Shown here piece by piece: positions 31,870-40,482 of a stretch of DNA of 51,757 bases (the stretch's first letter is position 1; each line of letters begins with the position of its first letter). Source of the stretch: Candidatus Pseudoscillospira falkowii (GTDB lineage Bacteria; Bacillota; Clostridia; Oscillospirales; Oscillospiraceae); contig CAJFFX010000005.1 in the NCBI GenBank assembly GCA_904374485.1, forward strand, positions 1 through 51,757. The letters are read 5' to 3'. Both the position numbers and the translations under genes were made by a program. The notes below the pieces were generated by a model, which saw nothing but the letters and a program-made list of their open reading frames with translations, was not told the origin of the DNA and did not search any database.

Positions 31870-34460
31870 GCGCAACGGAAAAAGCAGCATCCGGTCGGGA
31901 GGAGCTCCTGACCCAGCAGCCGCCCCTGATCATCGGCATCGGCGCGTCTGCGGGCGGGCTGGAGGCGCTGCAGCAGTTCTTCAGCTATATGCCGGCCAAC
32001 AGCGGGCTGAGTTTTGCGGTGGTGCAGCACCTGTCCCCGGATTATAAGAGCCTGATGGCCGACATTCTGGGCAAACATACGGAGATGACAGTCTGCCAGG
32101 CGGAAAACAAAATGCCCGTCGAACCGGACACCGTCTATCTGATCCCGCCGAAAAAGTACATGACCGTCAAGGATGGGAAACTGCTCCTGTCCGAGTCCCC
32201 TGGCACATTGAATCACCCCATCGACGCCTTCTTCGCCTCCCTGGCGGAGGAGAAGAGGGAACACGCCATCGCCGTGGTCCTCTCCGGCACCGGCTCCGAC
32301 GGCACCAACGGCGTGAAGGCGGTCAAGGAGGTGGGCGGCCTGGTCATCGCCCAGGCGCCGGAAAGCGCCAAGTTCGACGGCATGCCCCGCAGTGTCATCA
32401 ACACGGGCCTGGCGGACTTCGTCCTCTCCCCGGAGGAGATCGCCGAGGAGATCCTGAATTTCTCCAACACGCCGGTGCTCCTCCGCGCACCCAAGAGCGA
32501 CAGCGTGCTCCCGGATGAGGACATGCTCTTTTCCGAGGAGGAGACTCTCAGCCATATCTACACCATTCTGAAAAACGCCAGCGGCATCGACTTTACCTAT
32601 TACAAGCGCTCCACCATCCTGCGGCGCATCGAGCGGCGCATGCTGGTCACCCACACCAGCAGCCTCTCGGAGTTTGCCCGCCTGCTGGGCGACAGCCCCG
32701 ACGAGGTCAACATCCTGGTCAAGGAGATCCTCATCGGCGTGACCAACTTCTTCCGGGACCCGGCGTTCTTTGAAAAGCTCAAGTACAACGCCATCTACAA
32801 GATCGTGGAGCGGGCCAAGGAAAACGAGCCCATTCGCGTCTGGAGCGCCGGCTGCTCCACCGGCGAGGAGGCCTACTCCATCGCCATCCTCTTCCAGGAG
32901 GTCATGGAGGAGATGCAGGTGAAGCGGGACGTGAAGATCTTTGCCACCGACGTGGACAGCCGGGCCATCGAACAGGCGGGCAAGGGCATTTTCTCCGAAA
33001 ACATCATCGACGACGTGTCCCCCGACCGGCTGGCCAAGTATTTCATCAAGCAGAACGACCAGTATCACATCTCCAAGTCCATCCGGCGGATGATTGTCTT
33101 CGCCACCCACAACATGTTCTCCGACCCGCCCTTCGGCAAGCTGGATCTGATCAGCTGCCGCAACGTGATGATCTATTTCCAGCCGGTGATGCGCCGGGGC
33201 CTCTTCGCCATTTTCCACTCGGCGCTGAAAAACGGGGCCTTCCTCTTCCTGGGCAAGAGCGAGACCGCCGGGGAGTACATCAGCCTTTTCAAGCCCGTCT
33301 GCTCGGCGGAGAAGATCTATGTCCACAAGGCCGAGGGCAAGGTGGAAGATCTGGCGCCCCCGACGTTCAATATCCCCAACATCCAGAACATCTCCCTGAA
33401 GAATATCCACGCCGGCCTGAGCCAGAGCAGCGACGCCGCCATGGAAAACCGCTATACCCATTTTCTGGAAAGCCACCTGCCGGCCTCCGTGGTCGTCGGC
33501 CAGGATGACACGGTGCTCCATTTCTTCGGCAACTACAGCGATTATCTGACATTGGGGCCTGGGAAGGCGTCGCTGAATTTCTTTCACATGATCTGCAAGG
33601 ACCTGGCCCTGGTGGCCTCCACGGCCCTGAGCCGCTGCCGCACCGAGCGCACCGCCATCACCTATACCGACATCGCCGTGGACACCCCCTCCGGCCGCAA
33701 GGTCATCGACCTGACCGTGGAGCCCATCCCCGACGAACAGGACGGGGAAAGCGGGCTGGCGGCCGTCCTCTTCCAGGAGAACGCCGCGCCCAAGGTCGGC
33801 GGCGTGGTGGAAAAATACGACCTGGACGCCACCGCTGCCCGCCGCATCGCCGATCTGGAGCGGGAGTTCCAGGTGTCCCAGAGCGACCTGCGCGCCACGA
33901 TCCAGCGCCTGGAAACGGTGAACGGCGAACTGCAGGCCGCCAACGAGGAACTGCTCACTGCCAATGAAGAACTGCAGAGCTCCACCGAGGAGCTGCAGTC
34001 GGTGAACGAGGAACTCTACACCGTCAACACCGAGCACCAGCTGAAGCTGGACGAGCTGACCATGATGACAAACGACCTGTCCAACTTCCTGTCCTCCACC
34101 ATGATCGGCATTTTGTTTGTGGACAGCAACCTGAACATCCGCAAATTCACCGAATATGTGGGCCGGGAGTTCCAGCTGATGGAGCACGACGTGGGCCGCA
34201 ATATCCAGATCTTCGCCCACAGCTTCCCCGACGAAGCCATCGGGGAGGACTGCCGCACGGTGCTCAAGGACCTGATCTCCATCGACCGGGAGGTCACGGC
34301 CATGAACGGCCGGTGTTATACCCTGCGCATCGCCCCCTACCGCACCACGGAAAACAATATCCGCGGCCTGGTCATCACCATCATCGATTCCCTCGGCGCC
34401 TTCCAGGATGACCGGACGTCTGCGGAGGACGGACAAAAATCCTCGGAAGGGACATTGTGA
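31866..34460 (+). CDS. CheB-CheR-PAS fusion (chemotaxis-type methylesterase/methyltransferase)
   Basis: The 864-residue product has a CheB methylesterase domain (GIGASAGGLEAL with Ser, VQHLSPDYKS with His, LSGTGSDGTNG with Asp; about residues 20-205). Next is a CheR domain (TNFFRDPAFFEKL, WSAGCSTGEEAYSIAI, ISCRNVMIYF; about 225-475). A long coiled coil rich in Glu-Glu-Leu repeats (about 665-735) and a PAS domain (about 740-850) follow. Such fusions usually sit in front of or within signalling proteins and link receptor-like methylation to other outputs. No chemoreceptor is in the window. Here the relay and c-di-GMP genes around it suggest a non-chemotactic use. GGAGGAGC precedes the ATG. Confidence 0.93.
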   Translation: MSATEKAASGREELLTQQPPLIIGIGASAGGLEALQQFFSYMPANSGLSFAVVQHLSPDYKSLMADILGKHTEMTVCQAENKMPVEPDTVYLIPPKKYMTVKDGKLLLSESPGTLNHPIDAFFASLAEEKREHAIAVVLSGTGSDGTNGVKAVKEVGGLVIAQAPESAKFDGMPRSVINTGLADFVLSPEEIAEEILNFSNTPVLLRAPKSDSVLPDEDMLFSEEETLSHIYTILKNASGIDFTYYKRSTILRRIERRMLVTHTSSLSEFARLLGDSPDEVNILVKEILIGVTNFFRDPAFFEKLKYNAIYKIVERAKENEPIRVWSAGCSTGEEAYSIAILFQEVMEEMQVKRDVKIFATDVDSRAIEQAGKGIFSENIIDDVSPDRLAKYFIKQNDQYHISKSIRRMIVFATHNMFSDPPFGKLDLISCRNVMIYFQPVMRRGLFAIFHSALKNGAFLFLGKSETAGEYISLFKPVCSAEKIYVHKAEGKVEDLAPPTFNIPNIQNISLKNIHAGLSQSSDAAMENRYTHFLESHLPASVVVGQDDTVLHFFGNYSDYLTLGPGKASLNFFHMICKDLALVASTALSRCRTERTAITYTDIAVDTPSGRKVIDLTVEPIPDEQDGESGLAAVLFQENAAPKVGGVVEKYDLDATAARRIADLEREFQVSQSDLRATIQRLETVNGELQAANEELLTANEELQSSTEELQSVNEELYTVNTEHQLKLDELTMMTNDLSNFLSSTMIGILFVDSNLNIRKFTEYVGREFQLMEHDVGRNIQIFAHSFPDEAIGEDCRTVLKDLISIDREVTAMNGRCYTLRIAPYRTTENNIRGLVITIIDSLGAFQDDRTSAEDGQKSSEGTL

Positions 34461-34506
34461 TCCAACAGGTAAACCCCCCTTGGATCCCCTGAAAGGAGGC
34501 TGACCT

Positions 34507-35892
34507 ATGGCAGAGAAATGGACGCCGGTCCCGGGCTGCACCCGGGAGGAAGAGGCCGTCGGGCTGACCCGGTTCCTGCTTCGGAAGCACTACCGGGAGA
34601 GCAATGCCGCGGCGGATGAAAGTATCTTTGACGAACCGTTTTTCTGGTTCGGCGCCGCTGAACAGGAGTTTTCGGTCGATCGTGAAGAGGTCGTCGGTCT
34701 GTTCCGCCGATTTGTGGGGCAAGTGCCGCGGTGTAATTTGACGGAGGAGGACTTCCATGCTGTCATGATCGCCCCGGATGTATGTATGGTGGCTGGCCGG
34801 CTCTGGGTGGCAACGGACCCGTCTACAGGCGTGTTTCTCCGGGTCCATCAGCGGATCACCACCTGCGTGCGATGGAAAGAGGAAAAGCCCAGGCTCTGTA
34901 TGCTCCATCTCTCCAACCCCTATGTGGAGATGACCGAGGACGACGTGGGCTTCCCCACGGAGATGGCGGAGCAGTCCCGGGAATATATGCGCCGCCAGCT
35001 GGAGGAGCAGAAGCAGAAGATCGCCCGGCAGGGCGCGGAACTGACGGATATCTACAACACCGTTTCCTGCGGCATCCTGCGCCTGCTGCGCACGCCGGCG
35101 GGCGAATACCGTCTCTTGACCTTCAACCGCGCCCTGGCCGCCCTCATGGACCGGACCGAGGAGGATGTGGCCGCCATGGATTGGTCCCAGGGCTTCGGCG
35201 CGGACGCCGCCGTCGTGGAGGATATCCAGCGCCTGCGCGCCTCTCTGGACGGGCTGAAAGCGCCGGGGGACCGTTCCGGCGCGGATTATCAGATCCGCAC
35301 CGGCAAAGGCCGCGTGGTCTACCTCCACAGCGACAACGACTTTATCAGCCGGGAGCCGGAGGGGGACGTCATCCAGCGCCTGACCTACGACGTCACCGAG
35401 CGCGTCCGGCTGGAACAGGCCCTCAAGCGCCTGAGCCTGGAGGATCCCCTGACGGGGCTTTATAACCGCAATTCCTTCAACGAGACCATGGCGCGGTTCC
35501 GGTGCGAGCCGCCCTGCCGCCTGGGCGCGGCCTGCTTCGACCTCAACGGTCTCAAGGGATGGAACGACCGCTACGGCCACAGCGCCGGCGACGCGCTGAT
35601 CCGCAGGGCGGGGGAGGTCATCGCCGCGGTATTCCCCGGCAAGGCTTACCGCCTGGGCGGGGACGAGTTTCTGGTGCTGGACGACGAGCGGGAGGAAGCG
35701 GACTTCCGCGCGGCGGTGCGCCGGGTGGAAAAGGCCCTGGAGCGGGAGCACATCAGCGTGTCCGCTGGCATTTCCTGGCGGGAGGGCGGCTGCGACGCCC
35801 GCCGGCAGGCGGACGAGGCGGACCGGCTGATGTACGAGGCGAAGGCCGCCTTTTACGGCGGCCGGAAGCAGTCCCCCGACCGCGGCCGGTGA
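34507..35892 (+). CDS. SnoaL-like/PAS/GGDEF diguanylate cyclase
   Basis: The 461-residue product begins with a domain of about 140 residues of SnoaL/NTF2-like character (FRRFVGQVPRCNLTEEDFHA, GVFLRVHQRITTCVRWKEEK). A coiled stretch (REYMRRQLEEQKQKIARQGAEL), a PAS domain (about 180-300) and a GGDEF domain (DPLTGLYNRNSF, FDLNGLKGWNDRYGHSAGD, RLGGDEFLVL; about 310-455) follow. There is no I-site arginine-aspartate pair. It is cytosolic and should make c-di-GMP. It closes the rightward signalling operon; a terminator follows. Confidence 0.9.
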   Translation: MAEKWTPVPGCTREEEAVGLTRFLLRKHYRESNAAADESIFDEPFFWFGAAEQEFSVDREEVVGLFRRFVGQVPRCNLTEEDFHAVMIAPDVCMVAGRLWVATDPSTGVFLRVHQRITTCVRWKEEKPRLCMLHLSNPYVEMTEDDVGFPTEMAEQSREYMRRQLEEQKQKIARQGAELTDIYNTVSCGILRLLRTPAGEYRLLTFNRALAALMDRTEEDVAAMDWSQGFGADAAVVEDIQRLRASLDGLKAPGDRSGADYQIRTGKGRVVYLHSDNDFISREPEGDVIQRLTYDVTERVRLEQALKRLSLEDPLTGLYNRNSFNETMARFRCEPPCRLGAACFDLNGLKGWNDRYGHSAGDALIRRAGEVIAAVFPGKAYRLGGDEFLVLDDEREEADFRAAVRRVEKALEREHISVSAGISWREGGCDARRQADEADRLMYEAKAAFYGGRKQSPDRGR

Positions 35893-35905
35893 ACGATGCC
35901 ATGAG

Positions 35906-35943
35906 AAAAACGGCAGGCGCTGCATTGCAGCGCCTGCCGTTTT
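35906..35943. terminator. Bidirectional terminator between convergent GGDEF genes
   Basis: CGGCAGGCGCTGC (35911-35923) pairs with GCAGCGCCTGCCG (35927-35939), flanked by five A and four T. Confidence 0.92.
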
Positions 35944-35973
35944 CTATATTTATATGTTGTGCGGCTGGGAAAC

Positions 35974-37380
35974 TCACAGATCTGCGCCGCCGCAGATCTC
36001 CGCCCCGGGCGCTTCGCCCTGGCGGCCGATCACATACCGGTTGCGCCCCCGGGACTTGGCGGCGTAGAGCAGCTTGTCGGTCTCCAAATACAGCTCTTCC
36101 GGCGTCTGGGAGGCCTGCACCTGCAGCGCGCCGATGCTGCACGTCAGCTGCCGGCCTTCCCAGGCCGTTCTGCGCACGGCGCCGAGGAAATGGCGCAGGG
36201 CTACTTCCAGTTCCGCCGGCAGCATTTCCGCGCACACCAGCAGGGCGAATTCGTCGCCGCCCATGCGGCCGATGAGGGCGTCGCGGCTGAAAGCCTCCCG
36301 CAGGCACCGGGCCGCATCCTTCAGGGCCCGGTCCCCTTCGGGGTGGCCGTAGGTATCGTTGATGGCCTTGAAATGGTCCAGATCCACCATGATGAAATAA
36401 CAGGGCGCGCCGCCCTGGGCCTTGAGCGCCTGGGCGCAGGCCGTGAAGAAGGCTTTGCGCGTCATCGTGCCTGTCAGGGAGTCCAGCCGGCCCTCCAGGG
36501 CCATATAGGAGCTGTAGCGCCGGTTCAGGATCAGGAACAAAATCACCAGCACCATCAAAGAGATGATGCCGAACAGGAACTGGATCTGCAGGTGGAGCAC
36601 GTCGGAATAGCCGGCGTCGGTCAGCTCGATGCCGTTCACCTGCAGCACATAGGCGATGCGGTGCATGAAGTAAAACGTCACCGCCAGCGCAGACAGCAGC
36701 GTCAATACAATGACGACCGCCAGGGAGAGGTGATGGTACTGTTCGCGGAACTGCAGTGTCCTGGAAAGCTCCAGCCGGCGCTCAAAGCGGTTCCAGGCGG
36801 CGGAATTGACCAGGCGCCAGAAAAGCAGCACCACGGCGGCGGTGATTGCGCTGGAAAGGAGACTCCGGAAGGAGAAAAAGCCGGAAAAAGCGCTGGCGGG
36901 GCCATAGCCCGCCTCCGGGAAGAAGAGGCCCATGACGCTGTAGACCATGAGGGAATGGATCGTCCGCCCGAAAAACGACACGAGGGCGACCCAGAGCCAA
37001 TGGGGCCGCAGCCGCCGCAGGGCCAGATACAAAAGCCCCACAGCCAGGCCGAACAGGATGCGGCTGCCGACGCTGAGCAGGATGCTGCCCAGGGGGCTGC
37101 CGCTGAACAGCGGGGAGAACAGCTGGTCGGCGGCCATGACATAGCCGGCGGAAGCCTTCCACATGCTGGCCAGGCCGAACACCGCGCCAACAGCGGCCGC
37201 CTCGGCGGGCCCCAGCAGCGCACCGGCCAGAAGGACCGGCACATAGGCGGTGGTGATGGAGATGGGCTCAATATGGATGTAGCCGAGGAAGGAGAAGGAC
37301 ATCAGCAGCTCCACGGCGATCAGTACCGCCAGGAGATACGGCCCCAAAGGGCGGCTTTGCCGCCGCAGTTCGTGTGTCAT
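35974..37380 (-). CDS. Membrane diguanylate cyclase with ECF-S-component-like sensor region
   Basis: The start ATG 37380 follows AAGGAGGCGGGCAGG. The first about 185 of 468 residues form five to six spans with the pattern of ECF transporter substrate-binding S proteins (EPISITTAYVPVLLAGALLGPAEAAAVGAVFGLASM). Two further spans (about 205-230 and 260-285) lead to a GGDEF domain (DSLTGTMTRKAFF, MVDLDHFKAINDTYGHPEGD, MGGDEFALL). No I-site is present. The S-like part could sense a vitamin-like ligand and set c-di-GMP output; that is inference. It is monocistronic and convergent with the upstream signalling operon. Confidence 0.87.
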   Translation of the reverse strand: MTHELRRQSRPLGPYLLAVLIAVELLMSFSFLGYIHIEPISITTAYVPVLLAGALLGPAEAAAVGAVFGLASMWKASAGYVMAADQLFSPLFSGSPLGSILLSVGSRILFGLAVGLLYLALRRLRPHWLWVALVSFFGRTIHSLMVYSVMGLFFPEAGYGPASAFSGFFSFRSLLSSAITAAVVLLFWRLVNSAAWNRFERRLELSRTLQFREQYHHLSLAVVIVLTLLSALAVTFYFMHRIAYVLQVNGIELTDAGYSDVLHLQIQFLFGIISLMVLVILFLILNRRYSSYMALEGRLDSLTGTMTRKAFFTACAQALKAQGGAPCYFIMVDLDHFKAINDTYGHPEGDRALKDAARCLREAFSRDALIGRMGGDEFALLVCAEMLPAELEVALRHFLGAVRRTAWEGRQLTCSIGALQVQASQTPEELYLETDKLLYAAKSRGRNRYVIGRQGEAPGAEICGGADL

Positions 37381-37794
37381 CCTGCCCGCCTCCTTGTGTT
37401 TTTTGTTGAAAATCAAAGAACTTTATGGATTCTTTATATCATACACCAGCGGCGGCGTTTGTGCAAGCGGCGCCTGCACTTGACAGCGCCCGTTTCGCCG
37501 GATACAGCGCTTTACCGGCGCGGCGGGCGGACAGCGGTAAAATGGCGGCAGGAACGCGGCGGCTGGGGCTTTTGAAGGAAAACCCCTATCCCCACGAACC
37601 AATCAGGGAGAGACATAAATGACAGGGGGGACGCCCCGGACATGGTCCGGAGCGTCCCCCTGGTTTGTTCGGCTTATCAATTTTCTGAATACCGATAGAA
37701 AAAATCCATATTTTCCAGAGCGGGGGCGGGGAAATTATACTATAACCAGTACTTGAACATAAAAAATACTGAATGCAGAAGGAGTGCGGATTCC
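37381..37794 (+). other. Gene-free interval with promoter-like boxes and a hairpin (possible small RNA)
   Basis: No convincing gene in 414 bases. TTGACA (37480-37485), 17 bases, TACAGC (37503-37508) resembles a promoter. A long hairpin with arms GGGGGACGC and GCGTCCCCC lies at 37625-37660, followed by TGGTTTGTT. Together they could bound a transcript of about 150 bases. The 3' end of the interval holds the promoter region and AAGGAG site of the SDR gene. Confidence 0.3.
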
Positions 37795-38556
37795 ATGAAA
37801 CGTTTGGAAGGAAAGATCGCGATCATCACCGGCGCCAACTCCGGCATCGGCAAGGCCACGGCGGAGCTGTTTGCCCGGGAGGGCGCAGACCTGGTGCTGG
37901 CCGCCCGTCGGCTGGACAAGCTGCAGGAAGTGGAAAAATATGCCAAGGAACAGGGCGTGCGGGCCGTGTCCGTCCCCACCGACGTGAGCCGCAGCGAAGA
38001 CTGCCGCAAACTGGTGGAGGCCGCCATTCAGGCCTTTGGCCGCATCGATATCCTCGTCAACAACGCCGGTATCGACGACAAGGGCATGTCCATCACCAAC
38101 TGCGACCACGACTTGTGGAACAAGGTGATCGCCACCGACCAGGATTCCGTTTATTATATGATGAAAGAGACCCTGCCCTATATGGAAAAGAACGGCAGCG
38201 GATCCATCGTCAACATCTCCTCCATCGGCGCCACCCGCTCCAATGCCGGTATTTCCTACACCGCGGCCAAGATGGCCGTCATCGGCATGACGAAGAACGT
38301 GGCCATCCAGGTGGCCGGCACCGGTATCCGCTGCAACGCGGTTTGCCCCGGCCCCACCGAAACGCCGATCTTCGACCCAGCGAATGCGGCCACTTTCGAT
38401 CAGGAATTTTCCGAACTGTGCGCCCGCCACTTCGACCGGTCCCTGCCCCGCACCCAGCCCGAGGATCAGGCCAACGCCATCCTCTTCTTTGCCAGCGACG
38501 AGTCCAAGGCCGTCAACGGCGAGACCCTGGTGGTGGATCACGGCGCCACTATTTGA
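37795..38556 (+). CDS. Short-chain dehydrogenase/reductase, candidate phloroglucinol reductase
   Basis: The start ATG 37795 follows AAGGAG with 10-base spacing. The 253-residue product is a classical SDR: TGANSGIG cofactor motif (about 12-19), the AARR end of strand 2 whose arginines favour NADPH, NNAGI, and the catalytic set with Ser in ISSIGATRSNAG and YTAAK. Many SDRs share these features. The specific call comes from context: the ring-opening hydrolase, hydroxy-acid dehydrogenase and BKACE lyase of phloroglucinol breakdown lie a few kilobases downstream, and the known phloroglucinol reductases are NADPH-dependent SDRs forming dihydrophloroglucinol. It is separated from the main operon by two leftward genes. 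Confidence 0.8.
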   Translation: MKRLEGKIAIITGANSGIGKATAELFAREGADLVLAARRLDKLQEVEKYAKEQGVRAVSVPTDVSRSEDCRKLVEAAIQAFGRIDILVNNAGIDDKGMSITNCDHDLWNKVIATDQDSVYYMMKETLPYMEKNGSGSIVNISSIGATRSNAGISYTAAKMAVIGMTKNVAIQVAGTGIRCNAVCPGPTETPIFDPANAATFDQEFSELCARHFDRSLPRTQPEDQANAILFFASDESKAVNGETLVVDHGATI

Positions 38557-38598
38557 TTTTACCCGCTTTTACCTGATACTTACCTCAATCTCAGACAC

Positions 38599-38648
38599 AA
38601 AAAGCGCTCCGGGCGGACACCGAAAGGTGCCCGCCCGGAGCGCTTTTT
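38599..38648. terminator. Bidirectional terminator after the SDR gene
   Basis: Arms AGCGCTCCGGGCGG and CCGCCCGGAGCGCT around a GAAA-capped inner helix, flanked by A and T runs. It separates the SDR gene from the convergent membrane-protein gene. Confidence 0.9.
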
Positions 38649-38675
38649 CCGGCGAAAGGTGCCGTGCGGCGGCGC

Positions 38676-39197
38676 TCAGTTTTCGCCCGGCGCGCCGTCT
38701 TCGCCGGCGGGCAGGGGAAAGCGCTTCATGGCGTACTGCATTCCCAGGGAGCACAGGGCGGCCAGAACGATGCCGATGACCAGCGTGGCGGCCAGGCCCA
38801 GGGTGTTGCCGTTGTTCTGGGAGAAGGTCAGGCACACGCCGGCGAAAATAAAGGGCATGTGGCGCAGGGGCGTCTTTTTCAGCACATGGATGTGGAGCAC
38901 CATGGTGACGGCGGTGCCCAGGGTGATGGACACAAAGCTGGCGGCCGCCAGATTGAGGCCCAGCTGCTGGAAGGCGTCCATCAGCAGAAAGTCCACCTTG
39001 CCCCAGACGCAGCCGGCCAGGGCGCTCAGGACCATGGCAGGCACGTCCTTCATGCTTCCGCCCATGCCGAAGAAAATAGCCAGGCAGACGAACATCACCC
39101 AGGGCACGCCGAAAGGGGTGAAACCGTAAAAGAAATAAAAAATGGCGGAGAGCAGGGAGGTCCAGACGGAGAACAGCACGACTGCGTTTCGACTCAT
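38676..39197 (-). CDS. DUF1097-type membrane protein
   Basis: The start ATG 39197 (MSRNAVVLFSVWTSLLSAIF) has AAGGA 11 bases upstream; longer starts are not credible. The 173-residue product has five hydrophobic segments and features of the DUF1097 family: the YGFTPFGVPWVMFVCLAIFFGMGGS region and GCVWGKVDFLLMDAF. The family's function is unknown; its members often sit beside catabolic or transport genes. It is downstream of, and co-oriented with, the LysR gene and may be an accessory uptake or efflux protein for the aromatic substrate, which is speculative. Confidence 0.78.
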   Translation of the reverse strand: MSRNAVVLFSVWTSLLSAIFYFFYGFTPFGVPWVMFVCLAIFFGMGGSMKDVPAMVLSALAGCVWGKVDFLLMDAFQQLGLNLAAASFVSITLGTAVTMVLHIHVLKKTPLRHMPFIFAGVCLTFSQNNGNTLGLAATLVIGIVLAALCSLGMQYAMKRFPLPAGEDGAPGEN

Positions 39198-39297
39198 GGG
39201 GGCGTTATTCCTTTTCAGCGGTAAAAATGTGTGAATAGGCCCGATTATAGCAAAGTCTTCGGCAAATGGCAAGGGCTTTTTTGCCGGGAAAGGACGC

Positions 39298-39324
39298 ACC
39301 CCCCATAGCATAGCTATGGGGGGT
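39298..39324. repeat. Perfect inverted repeat between LysR and DUF1097 genes
   Basis: ACCCCCCATAGC and GCTATGGGGGGT with loop ATA. A and T runs lie on its right side only, so on the minus strand it is not a classical terminator. It may attenuate read-through from the LysR gene or stabilise its mRNA end. Confidence 0.55.
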
Positions 39325-39346
39325 GAAAAATTTTTCGGGGGGCGGT

Positions 39347-40258
39347 TCAGGGGTGCCGGGCGGCGTAGGTGTTGTCGATGTGCTCGTAATAATGCCGGAG
39401 GAAGAACCGGAAGCGCCGGCCCTGATCGTTCAGGGGATAGCGCTTGTTATAGGCGATGCCCCAATAGGCGTCCGGCGAGCCCTCGGCGTATTCCCGATAG
39501 ACCAGGCCCTGGGTGCGGCCCTGGAGGCAGAGCTCTTTATACTTGACCAGGGGCAGGATGGAGATGCAGCGTTTGGACGCCACCAGGGAGAGCAGCAGCC
39601 CCATGTGGCGCACATCGTAGTCGATGTTGGGGCTGAAGCTGAACTTGGTGGTTTCAGCGGCGTAGAACGTGTCCCGGTTGACGCGGGAGCCGTCGATGGC
39701 CAGGCGCTGGTTTGCCAGCTGGCGGCGGGTGACGGTCTTTTCCTGGGCCAGGGGATGGTCCTCGCTCATCACCAGGACGAAGGGGCAGTGGTAGACGCGC
39801 TCGTAGGCCACCTCCTCCGACGGGGGCGGCAGCACCGTCAGGGCCAGGTCCACGTCGCCGTGTTCCAGCATGGTCGTGATGGCGGGCAGGTCCGCCCGCA
39901 GCTGGCGCAGGCTGATATCGGGGTTTTCCAGAACGAAACGCTCGAGAAGCTCGGTATCGTCGATCATGCAGGCGAGGGACAGGGCGTCTTCCTGGCCGGC
40001 GCTCTGCTCCCGGACGGCCTGGACGCCGGCGTCCAGGATCGCCACGGCCTTTTTCACGTTCTTGAGCAGCAAAGCGCCGTTCTGGTTGAGGGAGATCTTG
40101 CCGCGCCGGCGTTCGAACAGGGGAGCGCCGACCTCTTCCTCCAGGCGGGAGATGCTGGTGCTCAGGTTTGGCTGGGACACAAAAAGAGTTTCGGCGGCCT
40201 TGGACATATTTCCCAATTCGGCCACGGCAATGAAATAGCGCAGTTGTGAAAGTTCCAT
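39347..40258 (-). CDS. LysR-family transcriptional regulator of the catabolic cluster
   Basis: The 303-residue product has the LysR N-terminal helix-turn-helix (LRYFIAVAELGNMSKAAETL, then FVSQPNLSTSISRLEEEVGA, LFERRRGKISL) and a two-lobed effector domain (about 90-295). It is divergent from the OFA transporter gene that opens the main catabolic operon, with 224 bases between starts, the usual arrangement for an activator responding to a pathway compound. GGGAGGGATTTTGGC precedes the ATG. Confidence 0.93.
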   Translation of the reverse strand: MELSQLRYFIAVAELGNMSKAAETLFVSQPNLSTSISRLEEEVGAPLFERRRGKISLNQNGALLLKNVKKAVAILDAGVQAVREQSAGQEDALSLACMIDDTELLERFVLENPDISLRQLRADLPAITTMLEHGDVDLALTVLPPPSEEVAYERVYHCPFVLVMSEDHPLAQEKTVTRRQLANQRLAIDGSRVNRDTFYAAETTKFSFSPNIDYDVRHMGLLLSLVASKRCISILPLVKYKELCLQGRTQGLVYREYAEGSPDAYWGIAYNKRYPLNDQGRRFRFFLRHYYEHIDNTYAARHP

Positions 40259-40482
40259 GCCAAAATCCCTCCCGGTGGATATTAAAATTGTTTATACCGC
40301 TAGTCATATTATATATTTTTCAACAAAGTTTGTAAAGGTTATACTAAATTCGCGAAAAGACATTCCGGAGTGTCAAGCATGTCGCGGGAGAGAGAAACTG
40401 TAAAAATTTTCCGCGGTGCAATGGTTCAAGCCATTTTTTGGGAGGGACGAAGAACGTCCCACTTAGGAGGAATGTGATTATT
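40259..40482 (+). promoter_or_regulatory. Divergent control region between LysR gene and catabolic operon
   Basis: AT-rich sequence at 40280-40350 stands out from the GC-rich flanks and is the likely LysR-binding area. A weak promoter TTTTCA (40317-40322), 17 bases, TATACT (40340-40345) faces right; a weak -35 box suits activation. The leader carries the hairpin GGGACG-AAGAA-CGTCCC (40444-40460) directly before AGGAGG (40465-40470). Confidence 0.55.

Noticed and set aside
37619-37756. 45-codon open frame with a GGGAGAG upstream, before the SDR gene
   Set aside because: It runs through the hairpin and promoter region and its translation shows no recognisable protein character.
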